Shown piece by piece: positions 42,854 through 51,338 of a stretch of DNA of 64,000 nucleotides. The stretch's first letter is position 1; each line of letters starts with the position of its first letter. The notes beneath the pieces are model-generated. The model searched no databases. It saw only the letters and a list, made by a program, of their open reading frames with translations, and was not told the DNA's origin. The stretch is from SCN-70-22 sp046327755 (lineage in GTDB: Bacteria; Gemmatimonadota; Gemmatimonadetes; Gemmatimonadales; Gemmatimonadaceae): contig JAXLXW010000005.1 in assembly GCA_046327755.1 (NCBI GenBank), forward strand, positions 248,001 to 312,000, written 5' to 3'. A program made the translations under genes and the position numbers.

Positions 42854-44437
42854 TTACTTGCGCGAGAACTGCGGGGCGAGTGCGAAGAGATCCTTCTGGT
42901 TCTGCCCCTTGCGCAGGATCTCCAGTGCCTTCTGCAGCTGGACGTCATCGTCGAGGGAGCGACGGCGCGCCGTCGAATCACCAAAGGCAAGGCGCGCGAC
43001 GCGCTGCTCGAGCATGCGATCGATCTGTGACTGCGCGCCGTCGAACAGCTTGCGGTCGACGGTCACTCCCTTCTTCGCCAGGCGGTTGTACAGCTCGTCG
43101 CGCCACGCCGGGGCGACGGCGAAGTTCGGGTTCCCCTTCACCTGGTCCTTCAGTTCCATCGCGTAGTCGTAGGTCGTGACATAGATGTCCTGCGACTTGG
43201 ACGCCGTGGCCCGGAGGAAGGACTGTTCGGCCGACGTGAACGTGTCGGGGCGCACGATCACGTCCGGGGTGATGGCGCCGCCGCCGTACACGACGCGGCC
43301 CGCATCAGACTTGTAGGTGGGGCGCGCCTTGCGCGCCGAATCGCTCTCCAGCGAGTCGGGGTGCACCTCGAGGAATTGACCGTCTGGCGTGAGTTTCCGT
43401 TCCTTCTGGATGGTGCGCCCGCTGGGTGTGTACCACTTGCCGGTGGTGATCTTGAGGGCGTAGCCGCCGTCGAGATTGAAGAGCGTCTGGACGAGCCCCT
43501 TCCCGAACGACGTGGTGCCGAGGATGAGGGCGCGATCGTGGTCCTGCAGCGCCCCGGCGACGATCTCCGACGCGGAGGCCGTGTACTGGTCGGTGAGGAT
43601 GACCAGCGGCACGTCGGGGGCGATTGGCTTCTCGCGCGCCGTGTACGACTGGTTCTCCTGGTTGCGCCCGCGCACCGATGCCAACTCTGCGCCCTGCGGC
43701 AGGAAAAGATTGGAGATGGCGAGCGACTGATCGAGGAAGCCGCCGCCGTTGCCGCGCAGGTCGAGAATGAGCCCCTTGGCGCCGTCCTGGATGAGGAGCT
43801 TGCGAACGGCTGCCGCGACTTCCTGGGTGGACGACTCGTTGAAGCCCTGCAGCGGGATGTAGCCGATCTTGTCGAAGGTGATGGCGTACGGGACGGCCGG
43901 GACGCGGATCACGGCGCGCGTGAACGACGACTTGATGGGCTCGAGCACCCCCGGGCGTGCAAACGAGACCGACACCTTGGAGCCTGGAGTGCCGCGCAGC
44001 GAATCGGCGATGCGCGCGGACGACCATCCGCGCGTCGACAACGTGTCGATGGCGACGAACATGTCGCCTTCCCGAACCCCGGCGGCTTCGGCGGGGGTGT
44101 GCGGGAAGACCTTCGACACGACGACGCCCTTGTTGGGTTGCTCCTCGATCTGGAGTCCCAACCCGCCGTAGCGACCGGCGGTGGTCGTGTTGAACTGCGT
44201 GAGCTGGCGCGGCGAGAAAAGCTCGGAGTAGGGGTCCTGCAGTTGCGAGACGAGGCCGCGGGCGGCCTTCTCGTACAGGAGCGCCGTGTCCACCGAGTCC
44301 ACGTAGCGGCTTTCGACGAGGTCCAGGACCTGACCGAAGAGGCGCCCTCCATCGAGCGATGCGCGCTCCTGCACGACAAACGCTCCAGCCGCGAGCGGGA
44401 TGAGCACGGCGCCGAGGATGGCGAGCTTCCGATTCAT
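42854..44437 (-). CDS. C-terminal processing protease (S41, CtpA-like)
   Basis: The 527-residue product has an N-terminal signal or anchor (KLAILGAVLIPLAAGAFVV), a helical segment, a PDZ domain (GVVVSKVFPHTPAEAAGV, VREGDMFVAIDT) and the S41 core. Catalytic Ser is in YTASASEIVAGALQD and Lys in SFGKGLVQT. A helical C-terminal region of about 120 residues follows. It resembles the 11401 protease at the Ser/Lys blocks (ASASE.VAGALQDHDRAL). The ATG at 44437 has no Shine-Dalgarno; a 40-base pyrimidine tract precedes it directly. Confidence 0.95.
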   Translation of the reverse strand: MNRKLAILGAVLIPLAAGAFVVQERASLDGGRLFGQVLDLVESRYVDSVDTALLYEKAARGLVSQLQDPYSELFSPRQLTQFNTTTAGRYGGLGLQIEEQPNKGVVVSKVFPHTPAEAAGVREGDMFVAIDTLSTRGWSSARIADSLRGTPGSKVSVSFARPGVLEPIKSSFTRAVIRVPAVPYAITFDKIGYIPLQGFNESSTQEVAAAVRKLLIQDGAKGLILDLRGNGGGFLDQSLAISNLFLPQGAELASVRGRNQENQSYTAREKPIAPDVPLVILTDQYTASASEIVAGALQDHDRALILGTTSFGKGLVQTLFNLDGGYALKITTGKWYTPSGRTIQKERKLTPDGQFLEVHPDSLESDSARKARPTYKSDAGRVVYGGGAITPDVIVRPDTFTSAEQSFLRATASKSQDIYVTTYDYAMELKDQVKGNPNFAVAPAWRDELYNRLAKKGVTVDRKLFDGAQSQIDRMLEQRVARLAFGDSTARRRSLDDDVQLQKALEILRKGQNQKDLFALAPQFSRK

Positions 44438-44480
44438 GAGAAGACGGGAAGACGGGGAGACGGGAAGACGAGAGAACGGC
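44438..44480 (-). promoter_or_regulatory. Pyrimidine-rich leader before the CtpA-like gene
   Basis: On the minus strand a tract of CGTCTTCCCGT, CGTCTCCCCGT and CGTTCTCTCGTC units runs straight into the ATG. No purine-rich ribosome site is present. It shares CCGTTCTCTCGTCT with the argD leader. Confidence 0.5.
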
Positions 44481-44624
44481 TCTCTCTATCTACCAACAAC
44501 GGGCCCACTTGGGTTCCGCGTGGAGGAAATCTGCGTGCGGGCATTCTGCCCCGGACCTACTACGGACGGGTCCAAGCTATACGCGTCACTGGTCCTGCTC
44601 GCTCGACCGGCGATGAGCAGCGAC

Positions 44625-45506
44625 TCAGTTGGGACGAACGGCGAGCACGTAGTCGACGAACCACTGTTTCCGGATCTGGTGGACCTTGGCATCACGCACG
44701 ATGCCGGCGGTCTGGAGCATCTCGTGCGCCGGCTGGAGGACGCGCTGCAGGTGCGAGGGATAGCGCTGCACGAGCGGGACCTGCTCGGCGAGCGCCTCCA
44801 GCTCGATGCGCCAGGTGACGGTGTCGTCGGCGCGGGCGACTTCGAGCAGGCGATAGAGTCGGCGCGCCACCGGTGACGAGAGCCCCTGGTAGAGCTGGGG
44901 CGAGAGCGTGGTGGTGTGCCCCTCGCCGATGTTCGCGCGCAGGAGCGGCGAGAGCGTGACTCGCGCGTCGCCCGGCTCCGAGGCGGTGAAGGTCGGAAAG
45001 AGTGCGAGTTGCTCGCGATCGGCGGTGCGGCGGCGATCGATGGAGACGGCGGAGAGGATCGAGAAGCGTCCCTCGAGCGCGGCACCGGTCGTGGCGCTCC
45101 AGTAGGCGCCGTACGACTCCAGCGAGGTGCGCTCCAGGCGGTTGAGCGCGGCGCGCAGCTGTTCGTACGTCCGCCCGTCGGCGCGTCGGCCAATGGAGCG
45201 GAGGAAGGCGTGCAGCGTGAACGTGACCGCGCCGTCGGCCGGCGACCCCGCATCGAGGAAGCGTCGGCAGATCTCGACGTAGACGTCCTGGTCGAACGTC
45301 CCCGGGAGGCGATCGCCGGGCGACGGCAGGACGCGCCAGCGTCCGCCTGCCGGTGGCGTGTACAGGATCGTCGTCTCCTCCGCCGAGTCGCTGAGGCGGA
45401 AGAGGGGGAGCGCCTCGAGCGCGCGATCGAGGAAGACGGCACGCCCAGGGGGACGCCGCGGATGCGACGGGCGCGGAGGCTGGTGGAAGGCAGGGTCCCC
45501 TGGCAC
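44625..45506 (-). CDS. Plasmid-type replication initiator RepA-like protein
   Basis: The 293-residue product resembles the RPA/RepA family of plasmid initiators: PLFRLSDSAEE near the start, GTFDQDVYVEICRRFLDAG, FTLHAFLRSIGRRADGRTYEQL, LRAALNRLERTSLES, and later SSPVARRLYRLLEVAR and LEALAEQVPL, a winged-helix arrangement. Nothing else plasmid-like is close: no partition genes and no obvious iterons. It may be a domesticated plasmid gene that now binds chromosomal DNA. The gene follows the MerR-SDR pair on the same strand. Confidence 0.65.
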   Translation of the reverse strand: MPGDPAFHQPPRPSHPRRPPGRAVFLDRALEALPLFRLSDSAEETTILYTPPAGGRWRVLPSPGDRLPGTFDQDVYVEICRRFLDAGSPADGAVTFTLHAFLRSIGRRADGRTYEQLRAALNRLERTSLESYGAYWSATTGAALEGRFSILSAVSIDRRRTADREQLALFPTFTASEPGDARVTLSPLLRANIGEGHTTTLSPQLYQGLSSPVARRLYRLLEVARADDTVTWRIELEALAEQVPLVQRYPSHLQRVLQPAHEMLQTAGIVRDAKVHQIRKQWFVDYVLAVRPN

Positions 45507-45577
45507 GACGTCCTAACGAGTGGTGGGTTCGGGAGAGCGTGCGGTGTGGCGGCGGCGCATGGCGCGAAGCGGTTCCC

Positions 45578-46318
45578 TCATCCGAGCTGCACGAGCTGCC
45601 CCGTCACCGGACCGGCGGCGGGCGAGCAGAGAAAGGTCACCCAGTCGGCGACGGTTTCGCGTTCCACGTACGAGGCGGCGGCGCCCATCGTGGCGACGTT
45701 GGCATCGGTGCGGATGGCGGTGGGCGCGAGCGCATTGGCGCGCACCCCGCGGGGGCGCTCCTCGGCGGCGACGGCGCGCATGAGCGCGACGACCCCCGCC
45801 TTCGCCGCGCCGTAGGCGGCGATCCCCTCGAGCGAACCGCCAGGCGCAACGGCGGCCGAGGCGAAGTAGACGATGCTCCCGCGCCCGGTGCGCAGCGCGG
45901 GAAGGAACGCCCGCGTGGTCGCGTAGGCCGTGGCCAGGTTGATGGCGAGCATGCGCTCCCACTGGGTCGGGTCGCTCTCGCCCACGGGACCAACGGCCCC
46001 GAAGCCTCCGGCGAGGCAGGCGAGTGCGGCGGCCCCGCCGGGGTGCCGGATGGCCAGCTGCGCTGCCACCGTGCCTAACGAAACATGATCGGTGAGGTCG
46101 CACCCCCAGGCGGTGGCGGAGATGCCCACGGCGCGGAGCTCGGCGGCACGCGCCTCGGCCTCGCCGGCATCGCGATCGAGGAGCGCGAGGGCGGCTCCGC
46201 GCTCGCCAAAGGCGCGGGCGACGGTCTCGCCCACCTGCCCGCGACGCGCCACGCCGGTCAGGACGGCCAGGCGGCCGTCGAACCGGTAGTCGACGCGGAG
46301 CGGGAGCGGGGACGTCAC
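45578..46318 (-). CDS. Short-chain dehydrogenase/reductase
   Basis: The 246-residue Rossmann enzyme has a modified glycine motif (LTGVARRGQVGETVA), the CDLTD acidic block, AGGFGA in place of NNAG, INLATAYATTRAF, Ser in YFASAA, and the catalytic YGAAKAG. The C-terminus has the short SDR closing ITGQLVQLG-like block (PVTGQLVQLG). Substrate unknown. Its start overlaps the MerR-like gene by four bases, so the regulator probably controls it. Confidence 0.88.
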   Translation of the reverse strand: MTSPLPLRVDYRFDGRLAVLTGVARRGQVGETVARAFGERGAALALLDRDAGEAEARAAELRAVGISATAWGCDLTDHVSLGTVAAQLAIRHPGGAAALACLAGGFGAVGPVGESDPTQWERMLAINLATAYATTRAFLPALRTGRGSIVYFASAAVAPGGSLEGIAAYGAAKAGVVALMRAVAAEERPRGVRANALAPTAIRTDANVATMGAAASYVERETVADWVTFLCSPAAGPVTGQLVQLG

Positions 46319-46860
46319 CGTGCCTCCACCCTGCCTAACGCGATACGCACCGCCTCACGCAGCGCAACGATGGCGTCCTCGCGGGCGACGGCCGAATCGT
46401 CGCGCAGGTGCAACTCGACGCCGTCGGCCACCGGGACGCGGCGCCAGGAGACGATGGGATCGGTGTCGTGCCGTGCCGCCTGCTGCACGCCCACCATGAG
46501 GACCGCCGCCAGCGATTGCGCCACGCGCCGCTCGAGTGCGTCGCCCGTGACCTCGCGCATGTCCTTGCGGATGGTCTCGAGCGACATCCCCTCGCGCTGG
46601 CGCATCTTGATGGCCAGCAGCTGCAAGAAGTGCCGGTAGTTGTACGTCGCCGAGGTGCCCAGCCCCTCGGGGCGATCCATCAGCTTGTTGGCGACGTAGA
46701 AGCGCACGGCGCGCGCCGATGGGGCGGCGCGCGCCGATGCATTCGTGGGACGCACCCCCGCCGCATCGACGAGCGAGGCGACGTGGGCTGCGAGCCCGCG
46801 GGCATTCCACGGGGCATGACGCGCGTGCGCGCGCAGTAACGCGACAGGAGACTCCGCCAT
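46315..46860 (-). CDS. MerR-family-like transcription regulator
   Basis: The 181-residue product has a winged-helix MerR-like region in residues 45-105 (SARAVRFYVANKLMDRPEGL, YNYRHFLQLLAIKMRQREGM) and a helical C-terminal half. An extra N-terminal helical segment of about 45 residues precedes the DNA-binding part. No metal-binding cysteines are visible, so a metal-responsive role is unlikely. It is coupled to the SDR gene by a four-base overlap. Confidence 0.7.
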   Translation of the reverse strand: MAESPVALLRAHARHAPWNARGLAAHVASLVDAAGVRPTNASARAAPSARAVRFYVANKLMDRPEGLGTSATYNYRHFLQLLAIKMRQREGMSLETIRKDMREVTGDALERRVAQSLAAVLMVGVQQAARHDTDPIVSWRRVPVADGVELHLRDDSAVAREDAIVALREAVRIALGRVEAR

Positions 46861-46986
46861 GGGCGAAGATTACCCCGGCTCCGGGCACCGGCGCCAGCAC
46901 GACGCCACTCTTTGCCTGCCATCACGAGTGCAACGCCGATGACGCGCGCGTTGCACCACACCGCGGAAGCCGACGCCCGCGTCGCG

Positions 46987-47409
46987 TCAGCTCGAGGGGT
47001 TCTCCTCGGCGGCGATTGCGGCGGCGTTGGGAAAGAACGACGAAGGGATGCCGTGCTTGGCGGCGACCGAGGCGATGGTCTCGAGGTCGACCGGCTTCTC
47101 GAGGAAGTACGTGGCGCCGAGCCGTTGCGACGCGAGGCGATTGTCCTGATCGGGGAACGCGGTGAGCGCGATGACGACCGCCTCCGGTGACAGGAGTCCC
47201 GCGGCCGCCATGACCTGGAGCCCGCCATCGCGCTTTCCGCCCAGCCGGATGTTGCACAGGATCAGCTGGTACGGCTCGACGGCCAGCGCCTTCTTGGCCT
47301 CATCGAGCGTTGCGACGCGCGTCACGCGGGTCCCGTCGATCTCGAAGAGTTCGGCGAGGGTGTCGCGGATGTTCAGCTCATCTTCGACGATAAGGACGTT
47401 GCAGGCCAT
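46987..47409 (-). CDS. Atypical response-regulator receiver with Asn at the phosphorylation site
   Basis: The 140-residue stand-alone receiver has the acidic pair Asp10-Glu11 (IVEDE), Thr83 (ALTAF) and Lys105 (FLEKPVD). The phosphoacceptor position is Asn53 (LILCNIRLGG); the codon is AAC. It cannot be phosphorylated at that position in the normal way and may signal constitutively or by another input. The ATG at 47409 is set by the first beta strand; it follows a pyrimidine tract without a Shine-Dalgarno. It lies 142 bases downstream of the PAS-GAF kinase gene on the same strand. Confidence 0.88.
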   Translation of the reverse strand: MACNVLIVEDELNIRDTLAELFEIDGTRVTRVATLDEAKKALAVEPYQLILCNIRLGGKRDGGLQVMAAAGLLSPEAVVIALTAFPDQDNRLASQRLGATYFLEKPVDLETIASVAAKHGIPSSFFPNAAAIAAEENPSS

Positions 47410-47460
47410 GGTGGAGAAGACGAGAGGACGAGAGGACGAGAGGATGAGTAGACGGGGGGA
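47410..47460 (-). promoter_or_regulatory. Pyrimidine-rich leader before the receiver gene
   Basis: On the minus strand, three CCTCTCGT units and CGTCTTCTCC lead into ACC-ATG. It is the third such tract in the window after those at argD and the CtpA-like gene. Confidence 0.45.
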
Positions 47461-47551
47461 CGGGCGTGTCCAAGTGCGAGCGGTAAACTCCGGAGGAGCC
47501 GGGTGTGGTTCCGAGAAGGCGACATGCATCGCCCCGATGCACGGCACCGCC

Positions 47552-49048
47552 TCAGGAGGCGATGCCGGGGAGGGTGATGGTCACCGTGGTGCCGTGTTCG
47601 GGGGACGATTCCAAACTAATCTCGCCATCGTGCTCCTCCACGATCCGCTGGCAGATGGCGAGGCCGATGCCTGTGCCACCGGGCTTGTTGGAGTAGAAGA
47701 TCTCGAAGACGCGGGCGATCACGTCGGCGGGGACGACCGGGCCGCCGTTGGTGAGGCGGCAGCGCCAAGCGCCGTTGGCGATCACCGAGGTCTGGAGGAC
47801 CAGGTCGCTCCCTTCGGGGGCGTGATCGACGGCGTTGACCAGGACGTTGAGAAAGACCTGCGCGAGTTGCTCGGGATCGATGCGGCACGAGATCGCCTGC
47901 GCCGGGCGCGTGCGCGACAAGGCGAGGGCGCGCGATTCCAGGAGGGCGCGCTGCCCCTCGATGAGGTCGTCCCAGACGGCGTCGGGGTCGCCCGGGGTGA
48001 GGACGATGGGTTTGGGGCGGCCGAACTCGAGGAGCGAGGTGACCATGCGATTGAGGCGGTCGACCTCGCGCAGGATGCGTCCGACGTTCTTCTCGACGAC
48101 GGGGTCGTCCTTGGATCGGAAGCGGAGGAGCTGGGCTGCGGACGAGATGCCGAAGAGCGGATTGCGCAGCTCGTGCGCGACGCCGGTGGCCACCTCGCCG
48201 ATCGCTTCGAGACGGCGCTTGTGCCCGACGCGCTGCACGAGGCGCGCGCGCTCGATGGCGACGGCGGTTTGCGCCGCGAGCGTGGCGAGGACGCGCTGGG
48301 CCTCTTCGGATTCGTGGCGTGAGGGTTCGGCGTCGATGCGGATCGTCATGGCGCCGATGGTGCGTTCGCCGGCGTACATCGGGGCGGCCAGTTCGAGGCC
48401 GGCGTGGGTGGCGTGCACGACGACGTCGACCTTCTCGATCGCGGCGTGCGCGAGCGGCGTGAGCCGGATATCGAGCGCTGGTCCGGTCTCCTCGTAGCCC
48501 ACGCAGTATGGGCGATCGAGTCCGCGATCGTGTTCGTGGGCGATGTGCACGGCGAACGCCTCTGCTTTTACGGCGCGCCGCAGCTGGTGCCCGACTTCCT
48601 GAAACAGGCGATCGAGGTCGATGGTGCGCGAGAGCGCGAGCCCCGTGTCGATGAGCGCTTCGCGCGAGCGGTGACTGGGGGTGATGTCGACCGTGGAGAG
48701 GACGTAGCCCGTGACCCGGTGGATCTCGTCATGGAGTGGCGTGATCTGCATGAGGAAGATGCGCTCTTCCTCAGGGGATGAGCACGGGAACTCCCAGCTT
48801 ACGCGGGGGGCCTTGCCCGAGCGGAGCAGTTCCATCGCGCCTTGCAGCTGGTCGCGATAGGAGGCGTCGGTGATGGAGTGCCACAGCGAGTGGCCGCAGA
48901 CGGAAGCCTCGGGGGCGAGGTCGGGGGCGCCGTTGTCGCGCGCGAACTGCGACCAGGTGCGGTTGGCGCTGGTGATGTGCCCCTCGAGGTCGATCGTGTA
49001 GATCGTCAGCGGGAGGGCATCGAGGACCTGACGGGCGAAATCCGACAT
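47552..49048 (-). CDS. PAS-GAF sensor histidine kinase
   Basis: The 498-residue kinase has an N-terminal PAS domain (ALPLTIYTIDLEGHITSANRT in sense; note TIDLEGHI), a GAF domain (residues 150-285), HisKA with the phosphoacceptor in VAHELRNPLFG, and HATPase motifs NVLVNAVDHA (N box), GGTGIGLAICQ (G box) and a closing GTTVTITLP. No membrane segment is present, so it is cytosolic. The downstream receiver at 46987 lacks the phosphorylatable Asp, so its true partner may lie elsewhere. Confidence 0.93.
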   Translation of the reverse strand: MSDFARQVLDALPLTIYTIDLEGHITSANRTWSQFARDNGAPDLAPEASVCGHSLWHSITDASYRDQLQGAMELLRSGKAPRVSWEFPCSSPEEERIFLMQITPLHDEIHRVTGYVLSTVDITPSHRSREALIDTGLALSRTIDLDRLFQEVGHQLRRAVKAEAFAVHIAHEHDRGLDRPYCVGYEETGPALDIRLTPLAHAAIEKVDVVVHATHAGLELAAPMYAGERTIGAMTIRIDAEPSRHESEEAQRVLATLAAQTAVAIERARLVQRVGHKRRLEAIGEVATGVAHELRNPLFGISSAAQLLRFRSKDDPVVEKNVGRILREVDRLNRMVTSLLEFGRPKPIVLTPGDPDAVWDDLIEGQRALLESRALALSRTRPAQAISCRIDPEQLAQVFLNVLVNAVDHAPEGSDLVLQTSVIANGAWRCRLTNGGPVVPADVIARVFEIFYSNKPGGTGIGLAICQRIVEEHDGEISLESSPEHGTTVTITLPGIAS

Positions 49049-49074
49049 GCGACAGCGCGAGAGGGGAGGAACGA

Positions 49075-49107
49075 CGCGGGGCGCATCGACGATCGACGCG
49101 CCCCGCG
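49075..49107 (-). terminator. Terminator hairpin of the histone-H1-like gene
   Basis: CGCGGGGCGC and GCGCCCCGCG (49075-49084 and 49098-49107) pair perfectly, with inner TCGA/TCGA pairing after one mismatch. It lies 23 bases after the stop of the histone-like gene and before the kinase gene. Confidence 0.7.
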
Positions 49108-49129
49108 GGGAAGAGCGGAGAGTGACGGG

Positions 49130-49945
49130 CTAGCGCTTCTTGCCCTTCTGGGCGCCCTTCTTGGGAGCGGACTTCTTGGCGCCCTTCTTCGGGGCGGCCT
49201 TCACGACCTTCTTGGCCGGTGCCGGCTTCTTGGCTGCTCCTTTCTTGGGAGCGGCCTTCTTCGGCGCAGGCTTCGCGACCTTCTTGGCGGCCTTCTTTGG
49301 AGCGGCCTTCTTGGCGGGGGCCTTCTTGGCACCCTTCGCCGCTGGGGCAGCCTTGGCCGGTGCCGGTTTGGCCGCCTTCGCCGGAGCCTTTGCGGCCGGC
49401 TTGGCCGCAGGCTTGGCCGCCGGCTTGGCGGGCGCCTTTGCCGGAGCCTTCGCCGGTGCTGCTGCCTTCTTGGGTGCAGCGGCCGGCTTCGGTTCCTCGG
49501 CCTTCTTGGCAGGTGCGGGGGCCGGCTTCTCCGCCTTGGCTGGTGCCGCCTTCTTGGCCGGTGCGGGCTTCGCGGCCTTTACCGGTTCAGGGGCCGGGGG
49601 GGCGGGCGGTGCGCTCTCGGCGGCGGGGGGCGGCGGCGGGGCAGGGGGCTTCGGCTTCGGCGGGCGACCACGGCGAGCGGGCGCCCCGAAGACGACTTCC
49701 TCTTCTTCCTCGACCTCGACTTCGTCCTCGACGTCGTCGTCGCTCAGGACGTCCGCGTCCTCTTCGTCCTCGAGCGCGGCTTCCTCGGGCTCGTCCCACA
49801 ACCCGCCGTCGCGAGAAGAGGAGCCACCCCAGCCGTCGTCATCATCGTCATCATCGTCAAACGAAGACGAGCCGCCGTACCCGATATCGTCCTCGTCGTC
49901 GTCAGAGAACTTCAGCGTCTCGTCCCACGCCTCGCCACGCGGCAT
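49130..49945 (-). CDS. Histone-H1-like Lys/Ala/Pro-rich protein with acidic head and AT-hook
   Basis: The 271-residue product has three parts. Residues 1-85 are acidic with Asp and Glu runs. An AT-hook-like segment ARRGRPPKPKP lies at about 90-100, followed by a Pro-rich linker. From about 120 to the end there are AKKAAP, PAKAPAKAP and PKKGAKK type repeats as in histone H1 tails, AlgP and HctB. Such tails bind DNA without sequence preference; the acidic head may control this binding. The start is fixed by an AGGAGG site. A promoter is readable at 50099-50127. Confidence 0.85.
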   Translation of the reverse strand: MPRGEAWDETLKFSDDDEDDIGYGGSSSFDDDDDDDDGWGGSSSRDGGLWDEPEEAALEDEEDADVLSDDDVEDEVEVEEEEEVVFGAPARRGRPPKPKPPAPPPPPAAESAPPAPPAPEPVKAAKPAPAKKAAPAKAEKPAPAPAKKAEEPKPAAAPKKAAAPAKAPAKAPAKPAAKPAAKPAAKAPAKAAKPAPAKAAPAAKGAKKAPAKKAAPKKAAKKVAKPAPKKAAPKKGAAKKPAPAKKVVKAAPKKGAKKSAPKKGAQKGKKR

Positions 49946-50098
49946 GAATGCCTCCTGCTATGTAGTGATCGACGGTCCATGTGCCAACGGCGGGCGGGCA
50001 TCGTGCTGCGACGGTCCGGGGGACATCCCCGTCAAGTCACGGTCACCGGCGCACCATCGCCGAGGAGCGACCGTGCGGCCGCTCGCTATGGGAACTTC

Positions 50099-50127
50099 CT
50101 TTTACAATCGAGGGCTGTCGGCGTCAA
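50099..50127 (-). promoter_or_regulatory. Promoter of the histone-H1-like gene
   Basis: On the minus strand: TTGACG (50127-50122), 17 bases, TAAAAG (50104-50099). The predicted start near 50092 leaves a leader of about 145 bases before the ATG. Confidence 0.55.
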
Positions 50128-50243
50128 GCGGGAAATCAACGCGGACTCTCCGCCTCGCCTCGCATGACGCTTTGCACGCGAACAAGCGCGCCGTGCGTGG
50201 GACGCGCGTTCGCGTGCGTTGCAACCGCTCGTGCTGGATCGGT

Positions 50244-51338
50244 TCAGTCGGCGGTGAGCCCGAGCACGCGCCGTTCGGCGACCACGGTCTGCAGCGCGGC
50301 GTACACCGCCGGGTCGAGGAGACCGCCCGCGTGCGCGGCGAGATAGTCCACCGTGTCCTCGATCGACATGGCCGGCCGATAGGCGCGCCGCGAGGTGAGC
50401 GCAATGAAGGCGTCGGCGCAGCAGAGGATGCGGCCACCTAACGAAATCTGCTCGCCCATCGCGCCGCGCGGATAGCCGGTGCCATCCCAGTGTTCATGGT
50501 GGTCGCGCACGAAGTCCAGCACCTCACGCAGCTGCGTGAGCGACGACAGGATCTCCAGCCCCACACGCACGTGGTCCTTCACGTGCTCGTACTCCTCGGG
50601 GCTGAGCGCGCCCGGCTTGTTCTGGACCGATTCGCGCAGGGCGATCTTCCCGACGTCATGCAGGCGAGCGGCGACGGCGACCTGCTCCACCTGTGCGGCG
50701 TCGAGCGACATCGCCTCGGCGATGGCGCGGGCCAGCGCGCTCACGCGAATGGACGTCCCCGACAGGAAGGGATCCTTGGCCTCGTGCATCGCCACCAGGT
50801 GGGCGATGGAATCGATGGCCGACGCCACGACGGTCGTGCGCTCGCGCTCCAGCTCGGCGGTGCGGCGCGCGACCTCGGCATCAATCAACCGTTCGACATT
50901 GCGCTGCTCGACGGCGAGGTCACGGCGGTGTGCGACGCGCTCGATCGCGGCCAGCAGGTCCTGCAGGTCGACCGGCTTGGTGAGGTACTCCATCGCCCCG
51001 ACGGCGATCGACTCCGTCGCCGTCGGAACATCGTTGACCGCGCTCAGCATGATGACGGCGAGGTCGGGATGGAGGGCGCGTGCCTTGGGGACGAGATCGA
51101 GCCCAGACATTCCCGGCATCCGGATGTCGCACAGCATCAGCGAGAAGCGCCCCTCCTGCAGGAGCGCGAGCGCCGCATCACCCGACTCCGCCGTTTCGGC
51201 GTCGAATCCGCGCGACCGGAGAAACTTGGAAAGCGCTAACCGGATCGTCTCCTCGTCGTCGACGACGAGGAGACGCCGGGTTTCCGGGCCACCGATGATG
51301 CGGTTGCTGAGGGCGCCGCTGCGTGCGGATTCACTCAT
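50244..51338 (-). CDS. HD-GYP response regulator (c-di-GMP phosphodiesterase type)
   Basis: The 364-residue protein has a receiver domain (LLVVDDEE, phosphoacceptor Asp in LMLCDIRMPG, Lys in LTKPVD), a helical linker and an HD-GYP domain. The HD-GYP motifs are complete: RLHDVGKIAL, DHVRVGLEIL and HHEHWDGTGYPRG. It is expected to degrade c-di-GMP on phosphorylation. The start overlaps the stop of the multi-GAF kinase gene by four bases, so they form a cognate pair. Confidence 0.95.
   Translation of the reverse strand: MSESARSGALSNRIIGGPETRRLLVVDDEETIRLALSKFLRSRGFDAETAESGDAALALLQEGRFSLMLCDIRMPGMSGLDLVPKARALHPDLAVIMLSAVNDVPTATESIAVGAMEYLTKPVDLQDLLAAIERVAHRRDLAVEQRNVERLIDAEVARRTAELERERTTVVASAIDSIAHLVAMHEAKDPFLSGTSIRVSALARAIAEAMSLDAAQVEQVAVAARLHDVGKIALRESVQNKPGALSPEEYEHVKDHVRVGLEILSSLTQLREVLDFVRDHHEHWDGTGYPRGAMGEQISLGGRILCCADAFIALTSRRAYRPAMSIEDTVDYLAAHAGGLLDPAVYAALQTVVAERRVLGLTAD

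Noticed and set aside
49140..50441. A 433-codon plus-strand frame rich in Ala, Phe and Gly
   Set aside because: It is the mirror of the Lys/Ala-rich histone-like gene, which has an AGGAGG site, a promoter and a terminator.
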